Below, piece by piece: positions 5,306 to 6,393 of a stretch of DNA of 6,393 bases. Under the pieces are notes generated by a model. The model worked only from the letters and a program-made list of their open reading frames with translations. It was not told the origin of the DNA and did not search any database. Every line of letters starts with the position of its first letter. Positions within the stretch are counted from its first letter, which is position 1. The translations under genes and the position numbers were made by a program. This DNA comes from Fibrobacter succinogenes (GTDB taxonomy: Bacteria; Fibrobacterota; Fibrobacteria; Fibrobacterales; CADBQJ01). The stretch lies in contig CADBQJ010000190.1 of NCBI GenBank assembly GCA_902796785.1, positions 1 through 6,393 of the forward strand, read 5' to 3'.

Positions 5306-6393
5306 ATGAAACGGATCGCGCTTCCCCTCCTTCTCCTCTGCGGCGCGCTCTCCGCGCAGACGTTCGCCCCGTGGCCCGTGGGCCCGGTCGGCGAAGGCGG
5401 CCTGGGGCTGATGGCCTGGCGCGACGACGGCGCGCTCTTCGGCGGCTTCGCGCTCCCGCTCCCCGTGGAGGACCGCGACGGCGACGACGCGTGGGGACTC
5501 CCCTTCTGGCGTTTCCAGGCCGGCGCGCCGCTCTTCGGCGGCCTGCTGCGGCCCGAGCTGCTCTGGAGCCGCCACCGTCACGACGAACGGCGCCTGCAGA
5601 TCTTCTCCGCCGACGCCGAACGGCCCGCGCGCGAACGGAACCTGCTGCGCTTCGAGGAACGGGGGGCGCGGCTGCGCCTCTTCCCGCTGAAGCGCGTCGA
5701 GCTGGGCGTCCTGGCCGACGAGGTCGTCGCGGAGGGGTCGTGGCAGTCCTACGGGAAGCGCGGCTGGACGCGCATGCTGGAATCCCCCGCGGTCTCGGAA
5801 TGGCTCGTCGGCGTCTGGGCGCAGTGGGCCTGGGAGGCGCCGCGTCCCGACTCCGTCCTCTGGACGCAATGGGCGAGCTTCGTCCGCGCGAACGGCTTCT
5901 CCTCGCGCGACCGCGAGGGGCTGCTGGAAGGATGGGAATGGCAGCTCGTCGGCGGCTGGACGATTACGCCCGCGCGACGGCTGAACCTCTCGATGGACGC
6001 GCAGGCCGTCTTCCCGCACTGGCGCGCGCGCGAATACCGCATCGCCGGAAACGACCGCCTGCTTTTCGAAAAGGCGCGCGACCCGAGGGCGCGGATCATG
6101 CTGCGCGCCGACTTCGTCGCGAAGGAGTCGCCGCGCTTCGCGCTGCTGGCCGGGCCCGGCGCGCGGCTGCGCGCGGAGAACGACACGCTCTCCTACGTCA
6201 AGGCGGAGGCGAACGTGCGCGCCCACTTCGCGATTCCGCGCATGGTTCCCTTCGTCATCGCCGGCAAGGTCTCCGTCGACCCGGGCGCCGCGGCGGAAAA
6301 CGAGCGGTGGGACCTGGCCGTGGCGCTCTTCCTCCCGCTGCCCGGCGGATCCGCGCGGTGGAGCCACAACCCCGAACCGGCGATCGGCGTGGA
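5306..6393 (+). CDS. secreted, probably outer-membrane protein of unknown family (3' end cut by window)
   Basis: An open frame begins with ATG at 5306 and runs without a stop to the window edge, giving 362 complete codons. The protein starts M-K-R followed by a hydrophobic run (residues 4-15) and a plausible signal peptidase I site after Leu-Ser-Ala (15-17), so it should be exported. Cys12 lacks a proper lipobox, so it is probably not a lipoprotein. The mature part is rich in Trp, Arg, Leu and Gly, with many short alternating polar/hydrophobic stretches (for example 121-135, 209-220, 225-236, 262-271, 301-324) and no long hydrophobic helix. This is the pattern of a beta-barrel or beta-rich outer-membrane protein. 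I recognise no family. It begins 13 nt after the SpoIID-domain gene; a modest AGGGA lies 10 nt upstream of the ATG. It is probably the fourth gene of the yajC unit. The long opposite-strand frame here is a GC-rich shadow. The real C-terminus is outside the window. Confidence 0.75.
   Translation, partial: MKRIALPLLLLCGALSAQTFAPWPVGPVGEGGLGLMAWRDDGALFGGFALPLPVEDRDGDDAWGLPFWRFQAGAPLFGGLLRPELLWSRHRHDERRLQIFSADAERPARERNLLRFEERGARLRLFPLKRVELGVLADEVVAEGSWQSYGKRGWTRMLESPAVSEWLVGVWAQWAWEAPRPDSVLWTQWASFVRANGFSSRDREGLLEGWEWQLVGGWTITPARRLNLSMDAQAVFPHWRAREYRIAGNDRLLFEKARDPRARIMLRADFVAKESPRFALLAGPGARLRAENDTLSYVKAEANVRAHFAIPRMVPFVIAGKVSVDPGAAAENERWDLAVALFLPLPGGSARWSHNPEPAIGV

Noticed and set aside
5306..5360. 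Lipobox at Cys12 of the last gene
   Set aside because: The residues before the Cys are Leu-Leu-Leu, without the small residue needed at -1. A signal peptidase I site at Ala17 fits better.
5150..6367. A 405-codon minus-strand frame at the right end
   Set aside because: No recognisable domain and Arg/Ala/Glu-biased translation. The plus-strand frame from 5306 has a signal peptide, operon spacing and natural protein composition.

Overview
The window is a 6.4-kb piece of a high-GC chromosome. Codon third positions are dominated by G and C, and the only AT-rich patch is a promoter-like island near 2900-2930. YajC, a probable lipoprotein with a SpoIID domain, and a secreted outer-membrane-like protein together suggest a Gram-negative (two-membrane) bacterium. 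The phylum cannot be fixed from the sequence. An FCB-type or Fibrobacterota-like, or another deep-branching high-GC lineage is only a guess. Most of what is here looks like ordinary chromosomal housekeeping and cell-envelope DNA. No transposase, integrase, CRISPR array or phage gene is visible.

Layout: (1) At 1-871 (+) two small hot-dog-fold thioesterases of different subfamilies lie 22 nt apart and are probably co-transcribed. (2) At 891-2784 (-), converging on the first pair with a 19-nt gap, lie a single-pass membrane M23 metallopeptidase with an unusually long N-terminal part and, just upstream of it, a small protein that resembles a degenerate response-regulator receiver domain. (3) At 2822-2896 (-) is tRNA-Arg(TCT), upstream of the receiver-like gene on the same strand. 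(4) The AT-rich gap 2897-2961 separates the leftward unit (tRNA, receiver-like gene, M23 gene) from a rightward unit. (5) At 2962-6393 (+) there are four tightly spaced genes: yajC (Sec translocon accessory), def (peptide deformylase), a SpoIID/LytB-domain lipoprotein, and a secreted, probably outer-membrane protein that runs off the window end.

The rightward genes follow the life of an exported protein: N-terminal deformylation (Def), Sec export (YajC), then two exported envelope proteins, one with a peptidoglycan-glycan domain. The M23 peptidase on the other strand would cut peptidoglycan cross-links or stem peptides. The window therefore carries two potential wall-remodelling enzymes on either side of a translation/export core.

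I found no clearly new defence or mobile system. The most unusual item is the pairing of a non-canonical receiver-like protein (Glu at the phospho-acceptor position, conserved Lys missing) with a membrane M23 peptidase that carries about 225 uncharacterised, probably cytosolic residues. This could be a cytoplasm-to-periplasm control module for a wall hydrolase, but that is inference.
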